From Micrasema longulum (taxonomy: Eukaryota > Arthropoda > Insecta > Trichoptera > Brachycentridae): DNA of 64,000 bases. Where the stretch lies: assembly GCA_022494885.1 (NCBI GenBank), contig JAGVSM010003472.1:62001-126000 (forward strand), written 5' to 3'. Each line of letters opens with the position of its first letter. The stretch's first letter is position 1. The position numbers were made by a program, and so were the translations under genes. Positions 41,321 to 51,369 of this stretch are shown here, one piece after another. Under the pieces are notes generated by a model that was given only the letters and a program-made list of their open reading frames with translations, did no database searches and had not been told where the DNA came from.

Positions 41321-41518
41321 TTGATGAAACCGCTTTTAGAGATACATATATTCTTAAATTAATTATTTTGTCTGTCTTAATTATGTACAGTGCGTTCGAA
41401 TGTTTAATAAGCCCATGCAAATATATTAGTGCTAATAGGCGAACCAAGTAAACATACAATTTTTGCATTCGTAAGACGGACTTTTGTAAACATGAACACA
41501 AACACATTAAATGTAAGT

Positions 41519-41797
41519 GTTCAACAATGCTTCGAGTATGTCCAAATGTTTGCAGACTGCCTGGATTTCTTCCGTAGGGGGTTATTTAGATCTTAATTTG
41601 TTGCTAATCAACAGATGGAAACGTTGAGTAAATGTGGATGTTTAAACATACATAGGAATAATGGTGAATGTTGAATGAATGAAACACAGTGTGTAAAGTG
41701 GCCGTTCAAACCAGCCAATGACAGGTCATAAACCCTGTAAATGCCTAGACTTCCATATTGCATTCTTAAAAATGTTTTTCCTCTCTGCTCTGGTGAA
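41519..41797. mobile_element. Foldback element F1, deleted left arm
   Basis: GTATGTCCAAATGTTTGCAG, TAGGGGGTTATTTAGATC and TTGTTGCTAATCAACAGATGG show the outer left arm joined directly to the centre, followed by the complete right arm (AGCCAATGACAGGTCATAAA, CCTAGACTTCCATATTGC, CCTCTCTGCTCTGG). The inner left arm has been lost. Confidence 0.7.
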
Positions 41798-41799
41798 AT

Positions 41800-42470
41800 A
41801 AATTAAGATAACACTGTTTTATTACAAAACAAATAATGCTCATAATATTAAAACGTTTTATTTCTAAATAAAAGAATACAAAAACAATATAGGCGTACAT
41901 ATTACACAGTTTTGAAAATGAAATTAATTATTGTACTATATTCTAATACTATGCGATACATTCTACTCACCATACATAGGCAAAAAAAATATCATTGAAT
42001 ATTATTAACTATAATCAAACTCATAGTAACACCACACAAGCAAAATTTATTTAGCATTTGAATGGAGTGTATGTAGCTTTATTATAATGGTAACAAAAGA
42101 TTTTTACTAATACGAATTTTTATATCTTTCTTACTCTTCTTAATTCATTTGTACTTTTTCGTACTTTTGTGTAAAATACATGTCAGTCTTTATATTTAAA
42201 AATGCACTTCTGCTCTCTCCACTGCAATATATTATGTATGTACTAAATGTAAAGTATACCTATATATTTTATACTAATATGTAAAGATGATTTTTCTTAA
42301 TATTTTTTATTTATATTCTTCTAAAAATATAATTTTATTTTTTGCTATTTTTGTGTGAAATAAGTGTCTGTCTTTGTATGTAAAACATGTAAATGCCTAC
42401 AAGGCGTTTAAAGATGCAGATCCTCTGTTGGTCGGTGGCGAACTCGACTTTGTCATTAAGCGCTGCGTTA
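41800..42470. other. No gene recognised
   Basis: AT-rich DNA, possibly intronic if the exon at 42476-42585 is real. Confidence 0.3.
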
Positions 42471-42475
42471 CTTAC

Positions 42476-42585
42476 ATACGTAGGTATTGGTTCTTCTAGG
42501 GCAGAGGGTGCAGGTGGTGGGTGGGTGGTGTAGCCTGTACTGTAACTGGCGCGGTCATAATCAGGAGACATTACTCTAGTATAGC
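42476..42585 (-). CDS. Candidate host exon, product unknown
   Basis: On the minus strand a 110-bp block has a plausible acceptor (TTTTTAATCAG|GC) and a perfect donor (TAT|GTAAGT). Between them are two leading bases and 36 open codons beginning YTRVMSPDYDRASYSTGY and ending ALEEPIPTY, with a proline-rich stretch HPPPAPS between. Codon choice is GC-rich against very AT-rich flanks. The residue mix (Y, S, P, T, acidic) suggests a disordered or cytoplasmic segment. I do not recognise the protein. If real, the window lies at least partly inside a minus-strand gene with long introns. A chance open frame remains possible. Confidence 0.4.
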
Positions 42586-42589
42586 CTGA

Positions 42590-43690
42590 TTAAAAATTAT
42601 AACGCACTATCGTCATCGGCATCGACACATATCGAGACGGTATAAACTAAAAACTATATTTAAATACGATAATTTGTAAATCTGTATAAAATTTTAAAGT
42701 CTCTTCGTTGATGACTTGTAATTGAACTCGTTAAAAAATAAAATTGTATGCGCATTCTATTTTTTTTTACAGAAAACTTAATTTTACTTTGCAGATAAAA
42801 TTTAAAATAAATATTAACATTTCATTGTAATACGGGCCCCGAAAACGAATTCGGAACCGCTGTGAATAATTCATTACCAATTCTTTATGGAAAATTTACT
42901 GAAAACAGTAAATGTTTTCTCAATTATACGTGGTGTATACCTAAATGAAAAATATCATAAATTACTTTTTTCGTAGCAAATAAAGTTTCGGTAGCAAAAT
43001 ACGGCATTTGTTGACAAAAAATGGCACACATAAATTTATTTGCACCACAAAAAAACAATATAAAAAAATACTGGCTTATATTTCCAAGTAAGTAGTTAAA
43101 AACACAAATTTTACCTGAAAAATTGGCAGGAAATAAATGGTAAACGGAACCACACCATTAGAAACAAAAATACCCATTCTAAAGTTATTAGTTTTAAAAC
43201 TTTTTTATGTTTATTTTATAATAAAAGGTTATAATTTCTTTCTATATTTATACATATTTCTACCTCTCGAATAAAGCAAGAATTTTTAGTTCGTTTTACA
43301 AGCACATACTTTATATATATATATCCTATTTTTACTATTTTTTTACGGAATTATTTCCATTCGGTTTTCTTATTCAGAAGGTTTACCTGAAAAGCGATTT
43401 AGTCAAAAACACTCGTCCGGGTTTCTGATTTTATTTCACTTACAGAACTGTATTCTTTATTTTTTTGAAGAAAATTTTCCTGGCAGCTTCACTAGATGCA
43501 AAAATCCCTGTTCTGAAATTATAAATATATATAAAATAATCATGATTATTATCATTCTGTATTGTAATAAAAATAAAGAAATTACAAAAATAAAATACTT
43601 AAAACATTTGTGAAAAAGTTTAAAACAAAGATAATAAAACAATTAAAAATTACAAACTAATAAATAAAATAAAAATCAAAATGGATAAAT
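42590..43690. other. No gene; one interspersed repeat
   Basis: 43411-43460 (AACACTCGTCCGGGTTTCTG, CACTTACAGAACTG) matches 943-991. Everything else is AT-rich. Confidence 0.4.
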
Positions 43691-43709
43691 AGTTAATTAT
43701 AACAAATTA

Positions 43710-43777
43710 TAAGAGAACGGGCGCAGCAAACTCCGGTGACAACTGTCATTACGTCAAGCAGAGACGATACGGTTGGC
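43710..43777 (+). other. Weak exon candidate
   Basis: In otherwise AT-rich DNA this GC-richer segment is open as RERAQQTPVTTVITSSRDDT and is followed by a donor-like GGC|GGTGAGAG. The acceptor side (AATTATAAG) lacks a pyrimidine tract. Chance is a fair alternative. Confidence 0.18.
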
Positions 43778-43825
43778 GGTGAGAGCCTCAACCACGCTTG
43801 CTTACTTTACATCTTTTTTTTTACT

Positions 43826-44185
43826 ATCTATATCTATATCTATATCTATATCTATATCTATATCTATATCTATAGCTTTATCTATATATATATATATATA
43901 TCTATATCTATATCTATATCTATATCTTTATCTATATAAATATATATATCTATATCTATATTTGTATCTTTATCTATATCTATATCTATATTTGTATCTA
44001 TATCTATATCTATATCTATATCTATATCTATATCTATATCTATATCTATATCTATATCTATATCTATATCTATATCTATATCTATATCTATATCTATATC
44101 TATATCCATATCTATATCTATATCTATATCTATATCTATATATATATCTTTATCTATATCTATACCTATATCTATATCTATATTT
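43826..44185. repeat. (CTATAT)n microsatellite, about 360 bp
   Basis: Nearly uninterrupted CTATAT hexamers with a few variants (CTTTAT, TTTGTAT, ATATAT). A six-base unit keeps every frame open, so it produces Y-L, I-S and D-I dipeptide frames of up to 156 codons that are not genes. Arrays this long are prone to length change. Confidence 0.95.
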
Positions 44186-44690
44186 TATTTTATTTTATTT
44201 TATTTTATTTAGAAAACATACAGTCATACAAAATCAGTATTAAAAACAACAATTTTTTATCATAAAAGACCAATTAAGTTTTCATAAATAAAAAAGATAT
44301 AAACATTAAATGTGACAAAAAATAAAAAATAAATAAGAATTTTAGGTGAAAAAAAGATAATTGTTGACATTTGCGTTTTCCATGGAGGTAATAAATTAAA
44401 ATAAATAAAAATACCGAATGTACACTCCGAGCCATCCACGCACACACATGAACGCACATATAAAACATACACAAACATATACATTACATGCGGCACATAT
44501 ACATAGCATAAACCACTCAAGATGTACATTCAGCAACTATCCCAAATAATCGACCCCATGAATCCAATCTATATCCATATCCATACATGCACACATATCC
44601 ATCCACACGCACATACATATATACACATACACATACATATATACGAACATATATATATACATATATAAATATCCATGTCAATATTACATA
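44182..44690 (-). mobile_element. Probable LINE 3' end with (AAAAT)n tail
   Basis: An (ATTTT)n run at 44182-44212 is an (AAAAT)n tail on the minus strand, the same kind of tail as the LINE at 22690-22718. To the right the sequence is A-rich, then CA-rich (44440-44690), as in LINE 3' UTRs elsewhere in the window. The microsatellite directly abuts the tail and may have grown from it. Confidence 0.45.
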
Positions 44691-44711
44691 TTTATATTTC
44701 GGTTCCATGTT

Positions 44712-45210
44712 TTTTTTTATTATTATTATTATTAAATTTAACAAAAAGTACACATTTTTGTAAAAATCTAAGCATATCAACTTTTAAACATCTAGTAAAT
44801 GTTATCACTGCAACTCTCAAAAAAAAGATACTAACTCTTGTGTTTGGAGAGTGACTTACACTGTTTAAGTTGTTTATTTATAGGAATTTATATAATTTTA
44901 AATACGAGTACATGAGAAAGAAAAATATAAATAAAAACATAGGAAATATAAAGAAAAAACATAAAACAATAATACATTCATACTAATTAAAATTTAATGT
45001 TGTTTTTACGTGTTCAAAAATATTAGATTAACTTTAAATTTATTTATTGATATATAATTTTTAATAGTTTTTGGTTCATTGGGAAGATTATTATAATTTT
45101 TACACCTTTGAAGATAAAGCTATTTTGACCATGACTTGTAATGAATTTAGGAATTTTAATATTATGTTGGTATCTGAGTGACTTATTCATCTCAAATTCT
45201 TTTATTTTTT
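44712..45210 (-). mobile_element. LINE C-terminus (family L-E)
   Basis: The reverse complement of this segment matches 35797-36190: KSLRYQHNIKIPKF, SHGQNSFIF and the UTR GAGTGACTTACAC..CTCTCAAAAAAAAG. Its tail is an (AAT)n run at 44715-44735. One frameshift falls in the NNLP region. Confidence 0.75.
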
Positions 45211-45214
45211 CTTT

Positions 45215-45500
45215 TTTATTAAATTGTATAATATAATTTATATCTATATGTACAAATATTTAATATTGTTTACATATAAACTCCTGATCGAATAGCCATT
45301 CTCTTATTTTGCCCTTGTCTCTTTTGGTAGTTCCATTTCTAAGATCGTTTGCCAACAAATTAAACACAACTGGAACCACATATGTGAGATTTATTTTTCC
45401 ATATTTGTTGAAAGTCTTAGAAATCACTTAAGCTTCATTACGTGTAAATCTTGTATTATGAGAATGTTTATATATTTTTGAATTTATCACTTTTTCTTTG
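45215..45500 (-). mobile_element. LINE C-terminal fragment, other family
   Basis: Minus-strand residues LTYVVPVVFNLLANDLRNGT and RDKGKIREWLFDQEF fit the conserved NLLP.DLRN....K..IREWL pattern at the end of LINE polyproteins and differ from L-E. L-E appears to have inserted next to or into it. Confidence 0.45.
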
Positions 45501-45569
45501 TTCCAAAATGACACATAACCACAGAATTCCTCAAACCGGCAGCGCCTTAATAGATTTATATAGTACACA

Positions 45570-46270
45570 TTTATTACTCCTTATTTTGTAAATATCATTA
45601 GAGACTATTTAGAGAATACTGTAAACTCTGAATCATTTTTATGTTTGTGATGGTTGAATGACCCCATGCTTTTAAACCATTTCTTAGTCAAGCCTCTACC
45701 AAGGAAAAATTAAAATAATTGTAATAGTACTTTTGGGCAGAATGAGAGATAACTAACTAGAGTCCGCACTCCGAAAATACACACATTACCCGTGTATTAA
45801 TAAACTTGCCATGCCGTTTTCTGAAAACAGACGTAATCGTTTAATGTAAATTATCGTATTGCGTGTTAAATCAGTTAAAACTGTTAAATCTGTGAATTGA
45901 ATAAATTTAATGTTGATTCCAGGGATTACCTACGTGTACGTACATTAAATTAAAATGTCAAAAATTATCTAGCAATGAAAAGAAACGTTATCCATATTTT
46001 TCATTTTTGTTACATAATGGTAATATAGACAGTCTTGCGCTTCAGGGGCCAGTCCTAACTATGAAATATTATTTATTTTAAATTAATTACAGTTAACATA
46101 TTATATTCGTGATCTTATTGTGCTTTTTAGGCTGTTAAGAAATGTAAAATTAGAAGAAATAATTACGTATACTATTACGTTATTAAGGAAACCAATCCAA
46201 ATAGTTACAGTGAGTACATTAAAACGAACATAATCTGAAAAACAGAATAGCAAATAAATAATAGATTTTT
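45570..46270. other. No gene recognised
   Basis: AT-rich DNA without supported features. Confidence 0.3.
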
Positions 46271-46358
46271 TATTGACATTTCTTGGTGGAACTGCATTTT
46301 AATTATAATAATAAAAATACATAAATAGTTTTATTTTACTTTTATTGATAAATTTTTA

Positions 46359-46399
46359 CCAGTGACCAGGTTTTGTCGTGACCGACATCGTCAAACTGG
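46359..46399 (-). ncRNA. Degenerate type I hammerhead ribozyme
   Basis: On the minus strand: stem I CCAGT/ACTGG, core TTGACGA (first base changed from C), extra T, stem II GTCG/CGAC with loop GTCA, AAAA in place of GAAA, then CCTGGTC. The GUC cleavage triplet and stem I are intact, but two core bases are mutated, so activity is unlikely. Confidence 0.5.
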
Positions 46400-46637
46400 T
46401 GGGAGACTAAACAAATGTATATGTTATATACATGTGCAAGCAGGGGTTGTAAATCATGATTTTATGTAATTATGGGGATAAAATAGTTATTAAGAGAAAT
46501 TAAAATAATTTAAGAATAAGGTAGTAACAACTGTATGAGATATTTGTTTTGTTTGAATGTATATAATAAAAACAGGTGTAAATTGTATAATTTTAGTGAA
46601 AATGAATTTAAATTTATAAATCAAAGTGGAATAAAAC

Positions 46638-46890
46638 TCATCATCATCATCATTTCCTTTCCACACCTAATAATGCATAGGGAACTGCGTTGGAACATCA
46701 ATCGCAGTGTATCTTGAATTTTTTTGTTACAGGAAGGTAAGATGATAAGTATTACTCTTCAGGTACCAGTCTAGGGACTACGAAATAAACACCCTTTTAA
46801 ATAAATATTTTATGTCGACCATGTCGGGAATTGAACCTTAGATATCTTGCACGGTAGGCGAACGCTCTGACCACTACACCACGAGGCCGA
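46638..46890 (-). mobile_element. tRNA-derived SINE (family B), longest copy
   Basis: Minus strand: GGCCTCGTGGTGTAGTGGTC (box A), box B AGGTTCAATTCCCGAC, TAAAAGGGTGTTTATTTC, CTGGTACCTGAAGAGTAAT, CAAGATACACTGCG and a GATGATGATGATG tail at 46639-46652. At about 250 bp it contains every segment seen separately in the other copies and so defines the full-length family. Confidence 0.85.
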
Positions 46891-46934
46891 CGTATGCGTA
46901 TTTTTATTATTATATTAGAAATTATACATAGTTA

Positions 46935-47610
46935 CAAACATAAAGTTTAATTTTGTTTCTGAATCTTGGGTAAAAAAAAATGTATGTTTTTAAAAAATAA
47001 ATAAGCCAAATACGTTCACATTATAAGTATTATAAAAATTTTATTCTGCCGTATACGGTATATGTCAAATAAAAGAAAGTGAAGAAATAATTCAATTATT
47101 TTATTATTAAAACATGCAACAAAATTAGTATTAAAATATGACACAAAATTGCAAAAATTGCATTTTTAAAAAAAAACGCACATATCACATTACGTTTAGC
47201 AAATAAATCGTGTTTATTTTATATTTGGTTTATACCCAGAGGGCTTTTACAATAAGTTCATAAAAAAATAAATCAAAAAAATTACAAGCATTAATAGGTT
47301 GTCGTTATGCCTCATATACAGTAAAGGTTTATAAAGTAAATAAATAATTTAAAATATCAAATAAATAAAATAAAGTGTGAATGATTAACTTTATTACTAA
47401 TTATGTTTACTTTTTATATGTTCAATGTCCTGAATGAACACATTAAGTTCTCCAAAACGATAGCCAGTTTCAGGAGAAGTGTACAAATTTGGATTTTGCC
47501 AAACGGAAGAGACCATTGCGGGACACTGTAGCGAGACATTGCATATATGTAAATACTATTGAGCATTCTGTCTAGATGTTAAAAAAAAAATATGTTTACA
47601 TAATAACTTG
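46935..47610. other. No gene recognised
   Basis: AT-rich DNA without supported features. Confidence 0.3.
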
Positions 47611-47832
47611 TCGGCCTCGTAAAGTAGTCGTCAGCGCTTTTGCTTGCCATGCAAGAGGTCTCGGGTTCGATTTCCGACGTGATTGACATGAAATATTAAT
47701 TTAAAAAGATGTTTTTACAGTAGAATATTTCATAGTCCCTTGGACTGGTATCTGAAGCGAAGACAGATCATTTGACATGCAATTGGTGTACCAATGCAGT
47801 GTCCTATGCATCTTAAGTGCGGAAAGGAAATG
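47611..47832 (+). mobile_element. tRNA-derived SINE (family B)
   Basis: GGCCTCGTAAAGTAGTCGTC (mutated box A), CAAGAGGTCTCGGGTTCG with box B, GTGATTGACATGAAATATTA, GATGTTTTTACAGTAGAATA, TGGTGTACCAATGCAGTG and TGCGGAAAGGAAATG. Near full length, in the plus orientation. Confidence 0.85.
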
Positions 47833-48169
47833 TTTATTATGTTCATTATGAAATATTAACTAAATAAAGAAAATAAGTCATATTCACCGATTGAAAAGTA
47901 AAATAATTATTTGCAAAAAAGCAACTGGTTTTATGCATGACTTTTTTTTACGATTTTTTTTTGAAAAATCAAATAATTTATTTTTCTAAAAATATTTCCT
48001 TTGTATTTTACATAATAATTAATTAACAAAATTGTCATTTAACGAAATAAATTTTCTCACTTGTTTGTAAATTGTTCAAGGTGGAAAATAATCACAAAGT
48101 AAGGGATTTCTTGTTACATTTTAATTTCTACAACTACCTTTTAAGTCTGTGGACGCTGTAACAAGTTGG

Positions 48170-48430
48170 CTTAATAGGGGTAGGTATTTCCCACAGCGCA
48201 CAATTTTCGCGCGCAAATGTCTCATTCCACGATACATAATATCGTAGCCTTCTCGGCCGTGAACACTTCTCCGAAGGCTCTCATGCCGCGCGCACGCGCA
48301 CTCCGCCAACTGTGAAAACAGCGTCGCAACGCCGAATTTTCAGCCTTTAACGACGTCCTTAGCGGGAGACATCAACGCTCCTCAGTACGAAACCCGACTC
48401 GGTCTCAAACTGCCGATAGCGCTCAAAACA
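48170..48430. promoter_or_regulatory. CpG-dense patch, possible promoter or first exon
   Basis: About 28 CpG dinucleotides fall within 250 bp (for example GCCGCGCGCACGCGCAC at about 48285-48301) in a region otherwise nearly free of them. A 62-codon minus frame starts inside it (48309-48121, AECACARHESLRRSV) with no known motif. It may be a promoter-associated CpG island, a regulatory element or a GC-rich repeat; the sequence does not decide. Confidence 0.3.
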
Positions 48431-48434
48431 ATGG

Positions 48435-49070
48435 ATACTTTGCAAAGTTTATAATAACTGTGGTTTACGAGATTTGAAAAAAAAAAACTAAAATGCAGCG
48501 TTTAATGACAGTATTCTTAGATAGTAAATAGTTTTTTAATTCATTTAGTGTTAAAAAAGTAATTTTTATTTCATTTTTTTAAAAGTGCTTTTACTTTGTG
48601 TTTTTTTTTTATAAATAAAGACGGTTTGAACGAAGCGAAAATGTTATATTCAGTGCATCACAAGACACCGAGGTGAGATATAATCTTATTTCATTAGCGT
48701 TATATCTCATTGTTAATTTTCTGTGATTTTAGAAAAGATACTTGCATAATAAAAATTTTAATGATTTTACAATTGAAAGTTTCCTTTTCGTGTAAGAATT
48801 CATTGTTTAAGCGGATATACCTTACATATTGTAACTGTCAGAAGGTAACCTACCTGTCCATATTTCAACATTATATCTTTAGTATAGCAGCTACCAATCT
48901 TTCAAGACCTAAAATTATTATCTATATTTTTTAAACAAGCACGCTGTACCTTTAAATACAATAACTACGGGCTATTAAGTTTATAGTATGTTATACATAT
49001 TAATAAATATTTCCTTAAAATACTTGAAAATAAATATGTGATAGTCTTCATTGTTGATGTTTTTTTTTTT
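48435..49070. other. No gene recognised
   Basis: AT-rich; a 74-codon plus frame (48710-48934) shows no motif. Confidence 0.3.
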
Positions 49071-49074
49071 AAAT

Positions 49075-49500
49075 CCTTAAGTACAAAAATAGATGCACTT
49101 TGCCGGAAATATTGCAAAAATCAATATCTTCCAGTCAAAAACAGACAGAAGAATTAGTTAAAATGCTTCATTTATTTATTTTTTTAATTAAAAATATATG
49201 AGGATACATTAAATACATTTTAAAAAACAACTTTTTTTATGAATGCAGATAAAGTTTGTATTTATAAACTTAAATAATAAAAACTGATATTTTGTAAACA
49301 TTAAATGATGAGAAATGTGGAATCAAAAAATAAGTTTAAAAGACAGGAAAAGTGACATATAAAATAAAATATACCCCCTTAAATAAGCACTACGAGGTGG
49401 AATTTTCTTTGCTTGATTTCCCTTTTCACTTTTTTTATTTCTCGTCGACCCTTCCAGGAATCGAACTTAAGACCACTAGGCATAACACTAAGATGCCAAT
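49075..49500 (-). repeat. LINE 3' UTR scrap and tRNA-like scrap
   Basis: 49085-49165 (AGTACAAAAATAGATGC, AATCAATATCTTCCAGTC, AAACAGAC) is a weak minus-strand copy of the UTR at 29712-29830. At 49443-49500 GGAATCGAACTTAAGACC is a decayed box B on the minus strand. Confidence 0.4.
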
Positions 49501-49504
49501 TTAT

Positions 49505-50565
49505 CTCCATTCAATTGCTCTTTAAAGATTTAAACATAAGAGTAGACATGAAGCCTACTCTTATGTAAACTTAGGAGCTTAGACATATAAATTATTTATT
49601 CTTGTTTGAGATATTTCAATAACCTACATTCAATATGAAAAATATTTTTAGTAAGTCTATATGTTTTACAGGGAAATAATAAGACTACGTCTTCAGCAGA
49701 CAAAAGCTTCATCCATATGTTGAAAAAATGTGTTTTAAAAAATATTAGTTTTTTTTTAATATTCCCAATAAATATGGGAAATATTAAAAATAAATTTATT
49801 ATGTCATTTTTATAACGTACTTGTATGAACGCAACTAATTAAAAATGTTTGCAATTTACGTATATTATGCGATTGCGCTTAAAAATGATATCACGGCACA
49901 ATTACTTAAAAAATAAAATAGTTACTCTTAGGTTCTTTGATTATTTTATTAGGGATATCAAAAAATGACTTACAAAATATTTTGTACAAAATATGCATGC
50001 TTTATCAGCATTCATTTTTTGTGAAAATCTTTGGAAAATAAAAAATTATGTAAGACAAATTAAAAAAACAAATTACAGATTTCATATTTGTTTTCATTGT
50101 GGATACAGAAGGAGAGAAAAAAGGAAGAACTTTATTTTAAATCAAATTAAAAAGGAATAGAAGAAAACATGAAAAGTGCCGACTAATTCATTTAAAAAAA
50201 TAATGAAACACCCTACACTCCACTCCGCTCCCGCTGTTTCCATGTACATAAGAAAAATTTCAAAACAATTCGGGCTGTCGTTAATAAACTTGATAAAACT
50301 TTTTTATTTACAATATGTCGATGCCAATATCCACATACTTAACGATCAAAAACATGATCCTAAAAATATCTATATTATACACGGTGTTTCGGGCTAGACC
50401 GCGAAACTTCAAAGAAACATACCACATGGTATACTTTTTTTAAAACGGTAATAAATTTTACCAAAAATTCATTTTTTCAATGAAAAAAAATAATGATTGC
50501 ACCTAATTTAAAAAAAGAAACAATCTTATTTATATTCAAAGTATTAACATCATATTCAAAGATTT
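49505..50565. other. No gene recognised
   Basis: AT-rich DNA; 70-90-codon plus frames at 50176-50397 and 50493-50759 show no motif, and the second overlaps the palindrome. Confidence 0.3.
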
Positions 50566-50612
50566 TTATTAATGTTAGTAAATATAAGTATATAACCATT
50601 TACCGACTTTTT

Positions 50613-50656
50613 ATGTCTACCGGTTTCGAGACGTACCAGTCTCTTCGTCAGGACAC
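50613..50656 (-). ncRNA. Type I hammerhead ribozyme, all core bases present
   Basis: On the minus strand, 44 nt in order: stem I GTGTC (pairs with 3' GACAT, one G-U), core CTGACGA, a single extra A, stem II GAGAC/GTCTC with loop TGGTAC, GAAA, self-complementary stem III ACCGGT, cleavage triplet GTA, then GACAT. All the invariant residues (C3, U4, G5, A6, G8, A9, G12, A13, A14, the A-U closing pair and a non-G at the cleavage site) are present. The departures from canonical are the unpaired A before stem II and a stem III too short to fold alone. A loopless palindromic stem III is known in Penelope-type hammerheads, which work as dimers. Confidence 0.65.
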
Positions 50657-50992
50657 TCACTGCACCAACATACATATACTAAAATACACTTTCACCTTTA
50701 CCATCACCGTAGTATACATAATATTTACCAAAAAGTACATAAATTACACGCAGAGTTAAAGGGGATGCGAATACCACCATGTCCGAACATGTACTAAAAT
50801 TAGGTTAAAAATACTTAGCTATTGCTAAGTATTGCAGGTATACATGGTGTTGCAGTGTTGCAGATATACATGGTGGTGTTTGCATCCCCTTTATTTTTGC
50901 ATATAATTTATGTATTGTTTCGTTAATACTATGTATACAACGGTGTTGGTAAAGGTGAAAGTGTATTTGGTTCAAGTTCGTTGGTGTAGTGT

Positions 50993-51031
50993 GTGTCCTG
51001 ACGAAGAGACGGGTATGTCTCGAAACCGGTA
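50993..51031 (+). ncRNA. Hammerhead ribozyme with lost stem I
   Basis: GTGTC, CTGACGA, A, GAGAC-GGGTAT-GTCTC, GAAA, CCGGTA: the core and stem II are as in the opposite arm. The 3' stem I strand has become AAAAT instead of GACAT, so helix I cannot form and the copy should be inactive. The loop differs at several bases while the stem II pairs are kept. Confidence 0.6.
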
Positions 51032-51369
51032 AAAATAAAAAGTCAGTAAGTGGTTATTTACTGATATTCACTAACATTAATGGAGACAATCCTTAATTTC
51101 TCAGACTAGCGTCACTTCCACAAACCACAATCACCCGTCTATCCAGCCGCTTCCTTATTCCACGTTCGGTGCGTATCGCTTCGTTGGCGTTGGTCAAATA
51201 CGTTATGAATTTGTTTTAAATAACAAACAATGCGATTTTCCAAAAAAATCATTAAGATCTTTTTAAAAGTACATCATAAAAAGATATCCTTTGAAGTTTC
51301 GCTGTATGGCCCTAAAAAACCGTAAATAACATATTTGTATACTTTATGCGTAACTTATTATGAGTTGAC

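Larger units (their letters stand above)
46276..46930. mobile_element. Hammerhead-bearing inverted-repeat element with nested SINE
   Basis: The left arm (ATTATAATAATAAAAATACA, TTTTATTTTACTTTTATTGA, AATTTTTACCAGTGACC) is complementary to a right arm split in two: 46604-46637 (AAATTTATAAATCAAAGTGG, AATAAAACT) and 46891-46915 (TATGCGTATTTTTATTATTA). A family B SINE fills the gap between them. The 200 bp between arms has no clear frame. It is the same family as 13033-13236, which shares the outer TTCTTGGTGGAACTGCATTT. Confidence 0.6.
50570..51085. mobile_element. 500-bp palindrome with hammerhead core in each arm
   Basis: Arms of about 240 bp are inverted copies with scattered differences. They run from TTATTAATGTTAGTAAATAT / ATTCACTAACATTAATGG at the outer edges through TACACTTTCACCTTTACC / GGTAAAGGTGAAAGTG and GGGGATGCGAATACCACCAT / TGGTGGTGTTTGCATCCCC. 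The centre is a perfect hairpin, AATACTTAGC-TATT-GCTAAGTATT (50810-50833). Each arm points outward with a hammerhead motif. No protein domain is visible. The layout suits a non-autonomous Penelope-like end pair or a retrozyme-like unit. Confidence 0.65.

Noticed and set aside
43736..44243. Y-L, I-S and D-I repeat proteins on both strands
   Set aside because: A hexamer microsatellite cannot introduce stops in any frame; pure artefact apart from the short weak exon candidate to its left.
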